Assembly: GCF_007197555.1 (NCBI RefSeq)
Contig: NZ_CP041614.1
Coordinates: 6,192,001 to 6,256,000 of the forward strand
Source: Shewanella psychropiezotolerans
GTDB taxonomy: Bacteria > Pseudomonadota > Gammaproteobacteria > Enterobacterales > Shewanellaceae
Direction of reading: 5' to 3'
Length of the DNA: 64,000 nt
Part shown: piece after piece, positions 20,325 to 28,320 of the stretch
Position numbering within the stretch: position 1 is the first letter of the stretch
How the letters are laid out: each line of letters opens with the position of its first letter
Position numbers and translations under genes: made by a program
The notes under the pieces: model-generated
Database searches by the model: none
Seen by the model: only the letters and a program-made list of their open reading frames with translations
What the model was told of the DNA's origin: nothing

Positions 20325-20391
20325 GCTTTCAACGGGTTAACAACCCAGTCGCTACTAACTGAAAGCTTACGAATAATATCTGGAGTTAACT

Positions 20392-20829
20392 ATGAACTTA
20401 CTGACTAAAACTATCTTATCTGCCGTGATCGCAATCTCTTCAACTTCGGCGTTTGCCGCGAGCCTCTCAATGCCAAGCAGTATGCAAGTATCTGAGATTA
20501 ACGGAATTAAAGTTGCTAATGCCCAGGAGTTCAAATTAGCCCAAGGCCAGAACCTGATAAAACTCAGATATATCGAAGACTTCGCCTTCAACGCCGACGA
20601 CTCGGGTGCACTAGTCAAGTCTAAGCCACTATTTTTGAATGTAGCGGCACAGGAAGGAGTCAAGTACACAGTGACACTACCCGAACTGATGACACAGAAT
20701 GAAGCGCGAGATTTCATTAAAAACCCTGTAATTCAGGTGAGCGATGAAAATGGACTGACCCGTACTGACAACCTATCTAGCCAGTATCAATTAATGGCAG
20801 CCATGTTCAAACAAGATACCCAGATGTGA
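20392..20829 (+). CDS. DUF2057 family secreted protein
   Basis: This 145-residue protein has a clear Sec signal peptide cleaved after TSAFA. The mature part (SMPSSMQVSEINGIKV, GQNLIKLRYIEDF) matches the DUF2057/YccT family of periplasmic proteins. E. coli YccT (CsgI) is reported to modulate curli production, but the role here is unknown. TGGAG lies upstream of the ATG. The notable feature is the CueR/MerR-like promoter directly upstream, which suggests induction by copper or another soft metal. The protein has no cysteine in the mature part and no obvious metal site. Confidence 0.8.
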   Translation: MNLLTKTILSAVIAISSTSAFAASLSMPSSMQVSEINGIKVANAQEFKLAQGQNLIKLRYIEDFAFNADDSGALVKSKPLFLNVAAQEGVKYTVTLPELMTQNEARDFIKNPVIQVSDENGLTRTDNLSSQYQLMAAMFKQDTQM

Positions 20830-20881
20830 CCTGCTTACTGGATAATAAAATAGTAATAGCCCAGATACATAGGCCTACTTA

Positions 20882-20909
20882 GAGGTATTAGCACTCACGC
20901 TAATACCTC
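20882..20909 (+). terminator. Putative hairpin after the DUF2057 gene
   Basis: The arms GAGGTATTAGC and GCTAATACCTC (11 bp, loop of six) lie 53 nt after the stop codon. No T-run follows, so termination is only likely. The rest of the gap to 21210 shows no gene; it should contain the promoter of the DUF333 gene. Confidence 0.5.
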
Positions 20910-21210
20910 AGAGCCGACTCTTACAAAGCCTTTTATACACGAGCATTTATAAAAAGACATTCAAGCTCCCGAGCCTCTCACCAGAATCAAGAAAAACTGC
21001 AGCCATATTCACAGCTTCTTTATGATATTCCGTATCCTTGTCGATTAACTCACTTCTGGGTTAAAGTAAATCCATAAAACTGATGGCTATTTTCTGTATT
21101 GAATGAATTAATCCCCCCAAAACAAGCAGAAAATTAACCCTTTTATGGATATGACTCGTTACTAACAGCATAAATTAGTAATTCAGCTCTTCAACGGAGA
21201 ATCGAAGGAT

Positions 21211-21810
21211 ATGATTAAACCAGCCTCAATTACCCTGCTTATTGCCAGCGCCCTAATGCTTAGTGCCTGCAATCAAGATAAACCAGCCACAGCAGAAGAA
21301 ACCCAGGCATTCACAGACAAGGTGGTAGTAACTGCCGTCGACACAGTGGTTGCACTAGCCAACCCCGCCTCAGAGAATCCAGCCGCCGCTTATTGTGAGT
21401 TTCTTCAGGGAAAGCTAGATCTTCCTACGGGTGTCTGTACCTTGCCAAGCGGCGAAGCTATAGAACATTGGGAGCTATTCAAGCGTGATCATCAGCAGAC
21501 TAAGCCTCAAATAGGTATCGCCAATCCAGCCTCTGTCTATTGCGAATCTGTCGATGGAAAGTTAGATCTTCCTACTGGTGTCTGTACTCTGCCAAATGGC
21601 GAAGCCCTGGATCAGTGGGAGCTTCTAAAGCGTGATCACAAACAGACTAAGCCTCAGATAGGTATCGCCAATCCAGCCTCTGTCTATTGCGAATCTCTAG
21701 ATGGAAAACTAGAATTATCTACAAGCATTTGTACCTTGCCAAGTGGCGAAGCCCTAGATGAGTGGAAGCTATTCAGGCGTGATCATAAACAGACTAAGCC
21801 AACGAGTTAA
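21211..21810 (+). CDS. Lipoprotein with three tandem DUF333 repeats
   Basis: This 199-residue protein has a lipobox (LMLSAC) at the end of the signal peptide. Three repeats of about 45 residues follow, each with the DUF333 pattern NPA..YCE....GKL-L-T-x-x-CTLP-x-GEA-x-x-x-W-x-L-x-x-RDH. Two cysteines per repeat could form disulfides. DUF333 proteins are small putative haemolysin-like or stress-related lipoproteins of unknown role. Repeats 2 and 3 share the exact segment KPQIGIANPASVYCES, so the array arose by recent duplication at DNA level. A strong ribosome site (GGAG, AAGG) precedes ATG 21211. Confidence 0.82.
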   Translation: MIKPASITLLIASALMLSACNQDKPATAEETQAFTDKVVVTAVDTVVALANPASENPAAAYCEFLQGKLDLPTGVCTLPSGEAIEHWELFKRDHQQTKPQIGIANPASVYCESVDGKLDLPTGVCTLPNGEALDQWELLKRDHKQTKPQIGIANPASVYCESLDGKLELSTSICTLPSGEALDEWKLFRRDHKQTKPTS

Positions 21811-21843
21811 TATTCACTCGAATAAAAAGGACCATCAGACCAG

Positions 21844-22848
21844 ATGCCGAGATTACCAAGAGATCCCTCCTATGAGTTGGCTTGTGATATCAGCGATAAC
21901 TGGATTTTAGATGATTGGCGCCCCGTTCTCGACACTATCTGTATCAGGCATGGCATAAATGCTATCCATATGAGTCAAAACTTCGAAGGCACTAACCCTG
22001 TCTTCGAGTTGACTCAAACTTCGAGTGCCGGAGACTTAGATAAGGCTAATAAATCCTTTATCGTTAAACTTTTAGCGCCTAACTTTCATGTACAGTATCA
22101 GAGCGAATACCTGAGCCTCAAGTTACTCAACCAGCACAGATTGGGGGTCAAGGTACCTAAGCTGTTTTACTTCGGGGATGTCGACAATTGGCTCTACCTG
22201 GTGATAGAGAAGCTAGATGGCGTCATGCTCTCATCTGTACTCACAGAGCTTTCTGTCGAGGAACGATGCGATATCGCACTGGAGCTGGGTCACTTCAGTA
22301 AACAGTTACATCGGCTCCCCGAGCAAAGCATCGAAGGCTTAAGGCTGGATTGGCCAGACTTTATCCGATTACAAATCGATAAATGCCATGAGAAACGTAA
22401 GAGACAAGGCCTGCCAGAGCCTTTACTTGAAGAGTTAAATGCCTACCTTGCCCGGCATACAGATAAATTGGCTACCAGCCTTAATAAATCCGATGCACAC
22501 CTGATACATACAGATCTGCATCCGGGTAACTTATTGGTTAACAAGCACGAGGGGCGGTATCGATTCACCGGGATCATAGATTTTGGTGATGCCCTAGCCT
22601 GCCCTGATCCTGTGTTTGAATTTACCTCACCAGCATTACTACTCGCCCTGGGTGAGCCCAGAATATTCCACGCCTATCTCGATGGTTACGGTTATCAAGG
22701 CAAACGAGATACCCGCTTACAGCAACACATGATGATGCTCAGCCTGTTAAGACACACAGGTGACATGAACTACATGCTGCAACACGTTCCAGATTGTAGC
22801 GACGAGAAAAGCTGGCAGGCACTGGAAACTAAGTTTTTCCCGCTTTAA
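21844..22848 (+). CDS. Aminoglycoside phosphotransferase (APH) family kinase
   Basis: This 334-residue protein has the APH/choline-kinase fold. The catalytic loop is IHTDLHPGNLLV, and the DFG-like metal site is GIIDFGDAL. An N-lobe Lys is visible in KSFIVKLLAPN, and the hinge LYLVIEKLDGVML is typical. Family members phosphorylate aminoglycosides, choline, homoserine or fructosamine. Nothing here identifies the substrate, and resistance should not be assumed. It starts 33 nt after the DUF333 gene and may be transcribed with it. Its end overlaps the end of the convergent anti-sigma gene by four bases. Confidence 0.82.
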   Translation: MPRLPRDPSYELACDISDNWILDDWRPVLDTICIRHGINAIHMSQNFEGTNPVFELTQTSSAGDLDKANKSFIVKLLAPNFHVQYQSEYLSLKLLNQHRLGVKVPKLFYFGDVDNWLYLVIEKLDGVMLSSVLTELSVEERCDIALELGHFSKQLHRLPEQSIEGLRLDWPDFIRLQIDKCHEKRKRQGLPEPLLEELNAYLARHTDKLATSLNKSDAHLIHTDLHPGNLLVNKHEGRYRFTGIIDFGDALACPDPVFEFTSPALLLALGEPRIFHAYLDGYGYQGKRDTRLQQHMMMLSLLRHTGDMNYMLQHVPDCSDEKSWQALETKFFPL

Positions 22849-23579
22849 TCAAGGTTCTTGGCTTCGGCCATCAGCAAGCCTTTTTCGACCCAAAGTGAGA
22901 CACTGACCCCCTTAACATCTATCGATAGTGGCGCTTCTCCTTGCTCTATTTTAGGTATATCACCATAGAGCTTAGGATCATAGGCGACCTCATACAAAGT
23001 GACCTTCTGCCCTTTATCCGTTCGATAACGGATCTGCGCTGCCGTAACCCCTTGAATCGAGCAGTAGCGCCCACCTAACATGGTGTAATTTTTCTTAGCA
23101 AACAGTTCGGAGCGCACAACAGAGAAATCGAGTTGGGTAAAATAATCACGCAGGGGAGCCAATCGATCCGATTTCAGTTCCATAGGCTTCATCTTGATAT
23201 GGTTCATGGCAACTTCGTCGGCGATCTTCCAGCTAATATACCGGGAGCCAGGATAAAAATTCACACTCAGCATAAATACCAAGACCAGACTCGCCGTGAG
23301 GGCTAATAAGGAATATTTTCCTCTATTGGCTTTTAGGTGACTCCTTGTTGACCCATATTCCTGAAGCTGTTCACTGATATATGCCGGCTTACTCGAATGA
23401 TGGCCGGCCCTTAAGGCACCTGTTTGTTCAAGGTTTCTTGTGCTCTGTTCTTCGAGGTGCCCGGCAAGCAGCAGCTCAAACTTAGCTAGCTGCTCATCAT
23501 CGAGTGATTCCTGCTCAATATACGACTTCGCCGCTTGTTTGAAGCAAACGTCCATACTTCCTGAGCCTAAGTTACTCAT
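22845..23579 (-). CDS. Putative anti-sigma factor (single TM), bufferin operon
   Basis: This 244-residue protein has one clear TM segment (residues about 82-102, LLALTASLVLVFMLSVNF). A cytoplasmic N-terminal part would bind the sigma factor, and a C-terminal periplasmic part has no family I recognise. The start ATG overlaps the sigma-factor stop (ATGA), the usual arrangement for translationally coupled sigma/anti-sigma pairs. No ZAS zinc motif (H-x3-C-x2-C) is seen; the anti-sigma role is inferred from position and topology. Confidence 0.7.
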   Translation of the reverse strand: MSNLGSGSMDVCFKQAAKSYIEQESLDDEQLAKFELLLAGHLEEQSTRNLEQTGALRAGHHSSKPAYISEQLQEYGSTRSHLKANRGKYSLLALTASLVLVFMLSVNFYPGSRYISWKIADEVAMNHIKMKPMELKSDRLAPLRDYFTQLDFSVVRSELFAKKNYTMLGGRYCSIQGVTAAQIRYRTDKGQKVTLYEVAYDPKLYGDIPKIEQGEAPLSIDVKGVSVSLWVEKGLLMAEAKNLD

Positions 23580-24058
23580 GATGATGCCTCTTTAAGCCAG
23601 CCACGACTTAGGCTAACTTCGGCAACTTTCTGTTTTATTCTATGTAATCTGGACAAGACAGTGCCCCTTGGCTGATCAAGCGCCTCGCCGATCTCGGCGG
23701 CAGTATAACCGTCTATGGCCCATAGATAGAGCACCTCTCTCTCCGCGGCATTTAATAATTCAAATACTTGCTCGATAAGTCGATGTTGGATATGCAGTGA
23801 CTCTAACGAAGTCTCATCTAAGAGGACTGGCCCATGCTCATCGATGGGCTCGAAGGCGATCCGATTCAGGCGTCGACACTCATCGACAAACTGATTCCGA
23901 ATAATCTTGCGGATATAGGCATGGGAATACTCGGGCACTTTGCCGCATCTGAGCCATTTTTCCAAGGAGGTCTGTAACAGGTCTTCGGCGCGTCCACGAT
24001 CGGCAGTCAAACAGAAGCTGTACCTATATAGGCCTTGCAGCTGCTCTCGAGTCAGCAT
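23576..24058 (-). CDS. ECF-family RNA polymerase sigma factor
   Basis: This 160-residue protein has region 2 (RYSFCLTADRGRAEDLLQTSLEKWL, here cited as LTADRGRAEDLLQT) and region 4 (LNAAEREVLYLWAIDGYTAAEIGEAL, with the HTH continuing to RGTVLSRLHRIKQ). Region 3 is missing, as in extracytoplasmic-function sigma factors. Its ATG directly follows the bufC stop (TAAATG). It is the fourth gene of the bufferin operon. In Caulobacter the ECF factor SigF controls bufferin-type genes, so autoregulation of this operon is plausible. I could not place a promoter for it with confidence. Confidence 0.9.
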   Translation of the reverse strand: MLTREQLQGLYRYSFCLTADRGRAEDLLQTSLEKWLRCGKVPEYSHAYIRKIIRNQFVDECRRLNRIAFEPIDEHGPVLLDETSLESLHIQHRLIEQVFELLNAAEREVLYLWAIDGYTAAEIGEALDQPRGTVLSRLHRIKQKVAEVSLSRGWLKEASS

Positions 24059-24817
24059 TTACACCCATTCCCGTACGATAAATCCACACACCCAGCCTCT
24101 GGCTATCCATTGTGGCAAGCTACTCATATCGAGTCCTCTCTGTGTCATCTCTCCTAGGCTCTCACCACAAGCGATGGCATCCAGAAGCCTAAAGTCTTGC
24201 TCAGATAGGAGATTAACCTGAGGTTTAAACGGGTCTCGAGATACACTCAGAAAATATTCGGTATCTGAGTTATCTATTGATGAAGGCTCATGCTGATGAG
24301 CTAGCCAGATCTCATAAAGTGGGAAACTAGACTCCAGAATAAAGATATCCGGCCTGAGCTGCATAACGACATCTTGATGTTGCTCCTCGGCCAACTCCGC
24401 CATTTGAACTATCAGCTGGCAGTCAAGATTATCTGCGGCGTAGTAGCTAAGCTGTAATGACCACTCCAGCCTAGCGACCTCAGCCAAATATCGCACCTTT
24501 TCAAATTCTGGCCGCCTTGCTGTGATCCCATGCAAAAACAGAGGAAAAGCTTCACCATAGCAGTTCAAGTTACTGTCTAGCATGGGGTGGGTTTGAATGT
24601 AGTCCCGCGCGAGCCGAGAGAAACAGACCTCGCCGACTAATTGTTGGCAGATGGGAAAGGAGATCGATAGCGCTGCGGTTAGCGCCTGTAATGAGTTGTT
24701 ACGATACACATCCAGTCGACTCGCCAGAACTGGATCGACTAAGGACAATAGTCCCTTATCACTTCCCCCTTGTCTCAAGGCGTTGATGAAGGACTCTTGC
24801 CACTGAGCTAGGCGCAT
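24059..24817 (-). CDS. bufC: BufC-like partner protein (DUF2063), bufferin biosynthesis
   Basis: This 252-residue protein has the N-terminal DUF2063 (HvfC/BufC) pattern: WQESFINALRQGG, LDVYRNNSLQALTAALS, FPICQQLVGEVCFSRLARDY, and L-x5-Y-G-E-AFPLFL. Proteins of this family act with DUF692 enzymes, as MbnC does with MbnB, to recognise the precursor peptide. The start overlaps the end of bufB by ten bases. DUF2063 was once thought DNA-binding; the current interpretation as RiPP recognition partner is family knowledge, not seen in the sequence. Confidence 0.88.
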   Translation of the reverse strand: MRLAQWQESFINALRQGGSDKGLLSLVDPVLASRLDVYRNNSLQALTAALSISFPICQQLVGEVCFSRLARDYIQTHPMLDSNLNCYGEAFPLFLHGITARRPEFEKVRYLAEVARLEWSLQLSYYAADNLDCQLIVQMAELAEEQHQDVVMQLRPDIFILESSFPLYEIWLAHQHEPSSIDNSDTEYFLSVSRDPFKPQVNLLSEQDFRLLDAIACGESLGEMTQRGLDMSSLPQWIARGWVCGFIVREWV

Positions 24818-25710
24818 CGCTTTCCTCCTCTATTCGACAACTCTGGCTCAGTAACAAGAGCTGCATCTAAAATTTCTGCCGCGATCAACCGTTCGGCTAA
24901 CAGCCTCTCGAGAGGAGGTAAATCACTGTCCCATTCGATCATACTGGGAATATGGCCATTTTGGGCAATGAATTGTTTAAAAGCCTGCCACACTCTTTCA
25001 TCCACAGGATGATTATGGGCATCGAGCAGGTAGTCTCCCTTGTCATGAAAACCCGCAAGATGTATCTGCTTGACTCGCTCTACCGGAATCACATCCATAA
25101 ATGCCTGCATATCCTGATTAAGGTTTTTGCTGGTGACAAAGGCATTATTGATATCCAGCAGCAAGTAACAATCGGCTTCTTGGGCTACCGCGGCAATAAA
25201 CTCCCCCTCAGTCATCTCATTAAATTGACAACTCACATAGGTAGACACGTTTTCCAGCAGAATTCTTTCACCCATAAAATCCTGCACCTGAATAATACGC
25301 CGACTAAGGTGCTCAACGGCTTCTTGGGTATAGGGCAAAGGAAGAAGATCTGGAACCTTGAGGTTAGCATTACCCGAGAAGCTGGCATGCTCTGAATACC
25401 AGAGGGCTCCGGTCTGCTGCTTTAAAGCTTTAACTTGCTGCAGATAGCTAAAATCGATTGGTGCAGGGCCGCCAAGAGACAGACCGACGCTATGCAGAAC
25501 TATTGGATAGCGCTCTGCTATAGCCTCCAGCATATGCTTATTTAGCCCTCCCTCGACGAGCCAGTTATCAACCAGCACCTCGAGCCAGGGAATATCGGTC
25601 TCATCGGCAGCCAAGATCTGCTGCACATGGGGGAGACGCAGGCCAATGCCGGCGCCACTCAGACTCCCCGACTCATTAAGATTTAGCCGGCTTGACTGCT
25701 TTAACTTCAC
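24808..25710 (-). CDS. bufB: BufB-like DUF692 multinuclear iron oxygenase, bufferin biosynthesis
   Basis: The DUF692 barrel begins at [15 protein letters not shown] and ends near 24808. The likely metal ligands are in [60 protein letters not shown] and MIEWDSDLP. Family members (MbnB, TglH, BufB) use two or three iron ions to modify cysteines in precursor peptides. The start is uncertain. In this frame the nearest usual codon is GTG 25710, which would overlap bufA1 by 35 nt. A TAATG overlap at 25676 would be more natural, but needs one more C/G in the run at 25666-25669. bufA1 lies directly upstream. Confidence 0.87.
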   Translation of the reverse strand: MKLKQSSRLNLNESGSLSGAGIGLRLPHVQQILAADETDIPWLEVLVDNWLVEGGLNKHMLEAIAERYPIVLHSVGLSLGGPAPIDFSYLQQVKALKQQTGALWYSEHASFSGNANLKVPDLLPLPYTQEAVEHLSRRIIQVQDFMGERILLENVSTYVSCQFNEMTEGEFIAAVAQEADCYLLLDINNAFVTSKNLNQDMQAFMDVIPVERVKQIHLAGFHDKGDYLLDAHNHPVDERVWQAFKQFIAQNGHIPSMIEWDSDLPPLERLLAERLIAAEILDAALVTEPELSNRGGKRCA

Positions 25711-25960
25711 CGCCAGTGATCTTGTCACAGGTGCCGGAAGGTACATACACCCATTCATTGGGTAAGTTGTCCGCCTTAGACTGGCCCGCACAGCCATGGC
25801 TGCCATCCAGTGCACCACAATCATTGGCACCAGCTTTGGCAATACCAGCACATTTCTCCCATTCGGTAGGTTGATCCGGTACCGCATTGGCACCGACGGA
25901 AAGACCGGCGGCCAAAATACCTGCCACAGTTAAACCAAGCGCTTTATTTGAAGATTTCAT
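25676..25960 (-). CDS. bufA1: Bufferin-1 type precursor (DUF2282, BufA1), copper-binding RiPP precursor
   Basis: This 94-residue protein starts with a Sec signal peptide cleaved near ANA (residues 24-26). The mature part has four cysteines at 37, 48, 57 and 78 in the DUF2282 pattern [20 protein letters not shown] and VPSGTC. It is the first gene of bufA1-bufB-bufC-sigma-anti-sigma. In described bufferins the two central cysteines become thiooxazole groups that bind copper in the periplasm, made by a DUF692-DUF2063 pair; both partners follow here. AAAGGA precedes the ATG. The modification and copper binding are inferred from the family. Confidence 0.9.
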   Translation of the reverse strand: MKSSNKALGLTVAGILAAGLSVGANAVPDQPTEWEKCAGIAKAGANDCGALDGSHGCAGQSKADNLPNEWVYVPSGTCDKITGGEVKAVKPAKS

Positions 25961-26195
25961 CTAGTTCAGTCCTTTATAGAAAGTGAAGTGTTCACCCCTA
26001 TAACGAATAGCAGATAATTTTGATTGCATGATTTTATTTTTAAACAGAATAAATAAAAACATAAGGAATTGAAGGCTAACGGCAGTGGTCGATTGAGCTG
26101 GCATGGTGAAATGAGGAAGATAAACTGAAAGTGCAGAGAAAGATGAATCTAAAAAGATAAACTCCCTCAAACAAGGGAGTTAGGTATCGGTAACC

Positions 26196-27419
26196 TTAAA
26201 CGATGAAGCTTATATAGCCCTGCAAGATAATCGCATTAACGATATCGATGAAGAAGGCGCCAACAATAGGAACCACCATAAAGGCTTGAGGTGATGGACC
26301 CGTTCTGGTCACTAGAGCTCCCATATTCATCACGGCAGTAGGCGTCGCCCCCATGCCGAAACCACAATGACCACCCGCCATTACCGCGGCGTCGTAATTG
26401 CTGCCCATCAGGCGAAAAGTCACGAAATAGGCAAATAGAGCCAAAATCACGGTCTGCACCATAAGGATGATCAGCAGGGGAATCGCCAGATCGAATATCT
26501 CCCATAGCTTAAGATTCATCAGTGCCATAGCCAGAAACAATGACAGTGAGACCGTACCTAAGATATCGACGCATTCACTGTTAATCTTATAGCCGCGAGA
26601 TACCTCAGTGATGTTAGTGATCACCACACCGATGAACAGGGCGTAGACAAAGTCAGGCATTTTTAGCCAACTAATATCCATTGTCGCCACCAGAGTGCCT
26701 ATCCACTTAGCCCCGGCCACACAAAACAGCAGGATAAACAGGACCTCAAGAATACTCTTAGCGGTAACCCTATCCTCTTCTAACTGATCATAAGTCACTA
26801 GATCGGGGTGATCTTTATGGTGATTACCACCGACACCATATGAGGAAACAAGATTATTTTTGTTAATCAGCCTCTGGGCCACTGGACCACCTATGATCCC
26901 GCCCATGACCAAACCAAAGGTCGCAGCAGCCATAGCAAACTCTAGGGTATTAATGCCATAGTCTTCAGAGAAGGTTTGTGCCCAAGCAGCACCAGTGCCA
27001 TGGCCACCCGAAAGTGTAATGGAACCGGCTATCAAGCCCATCAGGGGCTCTAAGCCCAAGGCGGCAGCCATACTCACGCCGACGGCATTCTGAATAACGA
27101 TATAGAGAGAGGCGATCCCCAAGAAGATAAACACCTTACTGCCACCTTTAAGCAGCAATTTATAACTCGCTGCCAGTCCAACGGTACTGAAAAACATCAG
27201 CATCAAGGTATTTTGCATCGACAGGGTAAATTCCAACGAGATATTGTTGAAATGTAAGACAGTGATGATAGTTGCGACGATAAGGCCGCCGACAATAGGC
27301 TCAGGAATATTGTACTTTCTAAAGAAAGCGACATGGCGATTAACTGAGTGCCCGATAAAAAGCACTAAAATCGCCACTAAAAACGACTCAAGTTCGCCTA
27401 TAGAATAAACTGTATTCAT
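26196..27419 (-). CDS. gltS: Sodium/glutamate symporter
   Basis: This 407-residue protein has about ten TM segments and belongs to the GltS family (ESS). The conserved motifs GSITLSGGHGTGAAWA and GGHCGFGMGATPTAVMNM mark the two re-entrant loops that bind sodium and glutamate. The length is close to that of E. coli GltS (401). AGGAG lies directly before the ATG. The C-terminus ends at 26196 with no strong terminator seen before the bufA1 gene. The upstream gap of 400 nt should contain its promoter. Confidence 0.94.
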   Translation of the reverse strand: MNTVYSIGELESFLVAILVLFIGHSVNRHVAFFRKYNIPEPIVGGLIVATIITVLHFNNISLEFTLSMQNTLMLMFFSTVGLAASYKLLLKGGSKVFIFLGIASLYIVIQNAVGVSMAAALGLEPLMGLIAGSITLSGGHGTGAAWAQTFSEDYGINTLEFAMAAATFGLVMGGIIGGPVAQRLINKNNLVSSYGVGGNHHKDHPDLVTYDQLEEDRVTAKSILEVLFILLFCVAGAKWIGTLVATMDISWLKMPDFVYALFIGVVITNITEVSRGYKINSECVDILGTVSLSLFLAMALMNLKLWEIFDLAIPLLIILMVQTVILALFAYFVTFRLMGSNYDAAVMAGGHCGFGMGATPTAVMNMGALVTRTGPSPQAFMVVPIVGAFFIDIVNAIILQGYISFIV

Positions 27420-27819
27420 GAAACTCCTTTTGGGATGAACAAAACTTTCATTACGACCTCAATACAAAACTTGGTAGTGATGCAAATAAGGGGGATAGGT
27501 AACGAAAACTATGCCCACTATTCTGTCTGCGATGAATAATCAGATTAATTCTCGCAGATGAGATTAGAAGCGGCACATTGTGCCACAGATCACCTTATAT
27601 GGGACATTAGTGAATACTGAAAAAGAGAAGTTTATTGAAGAAAAATGCAAAAATCATGCATCTTGAGTATGATTTCCCCCGAGTGTTAATGGGGCTGAGC
27701 GTATGTTATGCCTAATTTGAACATTTTAAACACGATTGAACAAAAAAATCTTAAGATTTCTGAGCTGACATTAAGCTCAAAAGGGAAGTTTAGGTTAATA
27801 GGGGACTAGAATATCGGGT
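27420..27819. other. Gap with no gene found
   Basis: This stretch upstream of gltS is AT-rich. It contains a small dyad GGCAC-ATT-GTGCC (27572-27584) that could be an operator. No ORF with a ribosome site or family match was seen in any frame. Confidence 0.6.
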
Positions 27820-28005
27820 CTAGAAAACTGGTTTAGACCCTATATCTGCACCCTGCTCTATATCGGTTTCAGTTGATTCTTTCTCAGCTAAACGATCTCG
27901 CTCGGCTTTGGATATATATTTCGGCTTATTGCTTGAGTACGATTTAGCATTGGCCTTTTTCGCTTTTTTCTTGAAATTCAGAGTTATCTTTTTTGTCCGG
28001 TTCAT
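27820..28005 (-). CDS. Small basic DUF2986-like protein
   Basis: The likely product (start ATG 28005, 61 residues) begins MNRTKKITLNFKKKAKKANA and continues NKPKYISKAERDRLAEKE, the usual layout of DUF2986 proteins of Shewanella and Vibrio. It is rich in lysine at the N-terminus and acidic at the C-terminus. Function is unknown. The longer frame opening at 28062 is less likely because its first 19 residues do not fit the family. No clear ribosome site is seen. Confidence 0.65.
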   Translation of the reverse strand: MNRTKKITLNFKKKAKKANAKSYSSNKPKYISKAERDRLAEKESTETDIEQGADIGSKPVF

Positions 28006-28222
28006 CTTTTTACAGCCCAGCCTATTATCAAGGTTTGGTATTATATACCCAAACCAGTTCAAACCAACAACACCTCCCCCAAGAAAACATTTACAAAACC
28101 ACTACAACTAACGACTTAATTCAGCATTATCAGAGATGTAAATCACAACTCTCACCTTTTTCGATTAATAATCGGCACACGGATAGACAGCAAGAAAACC
28201 AGCCTCTACACTAACGAGCAAT

Positions 28223-28242
28223 ACAAATCATTATCATTTACA
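28223..28242. promoter_or_regulatory. Probable Fur-binding site upstream of TonB receptor
   Basis: ACAAATCATTATCATTTACA is a good match to the Fur consensus core (AAT-x-ATTATCATT) and lies about 80 nt before the start of the receptor gene. It is the best of three similar sites in the window, all beside iron-related genes. Confidence 0.7.
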
Positions 28243-28320
28243 ATAGATTTACACTTAGCGTCTAATAATAAAATCCTTCGCTTAAATAGTGTTATCTAGT
28301 TTTTACCGGGATGACTAAGC

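Noticed and set aside
21844..22848. Aminoglycoside resistance gene
   Set aside because: APH-fold kinases are very diverse. No subgroup motif for antibiotic resistance is visible, so only the family is called.
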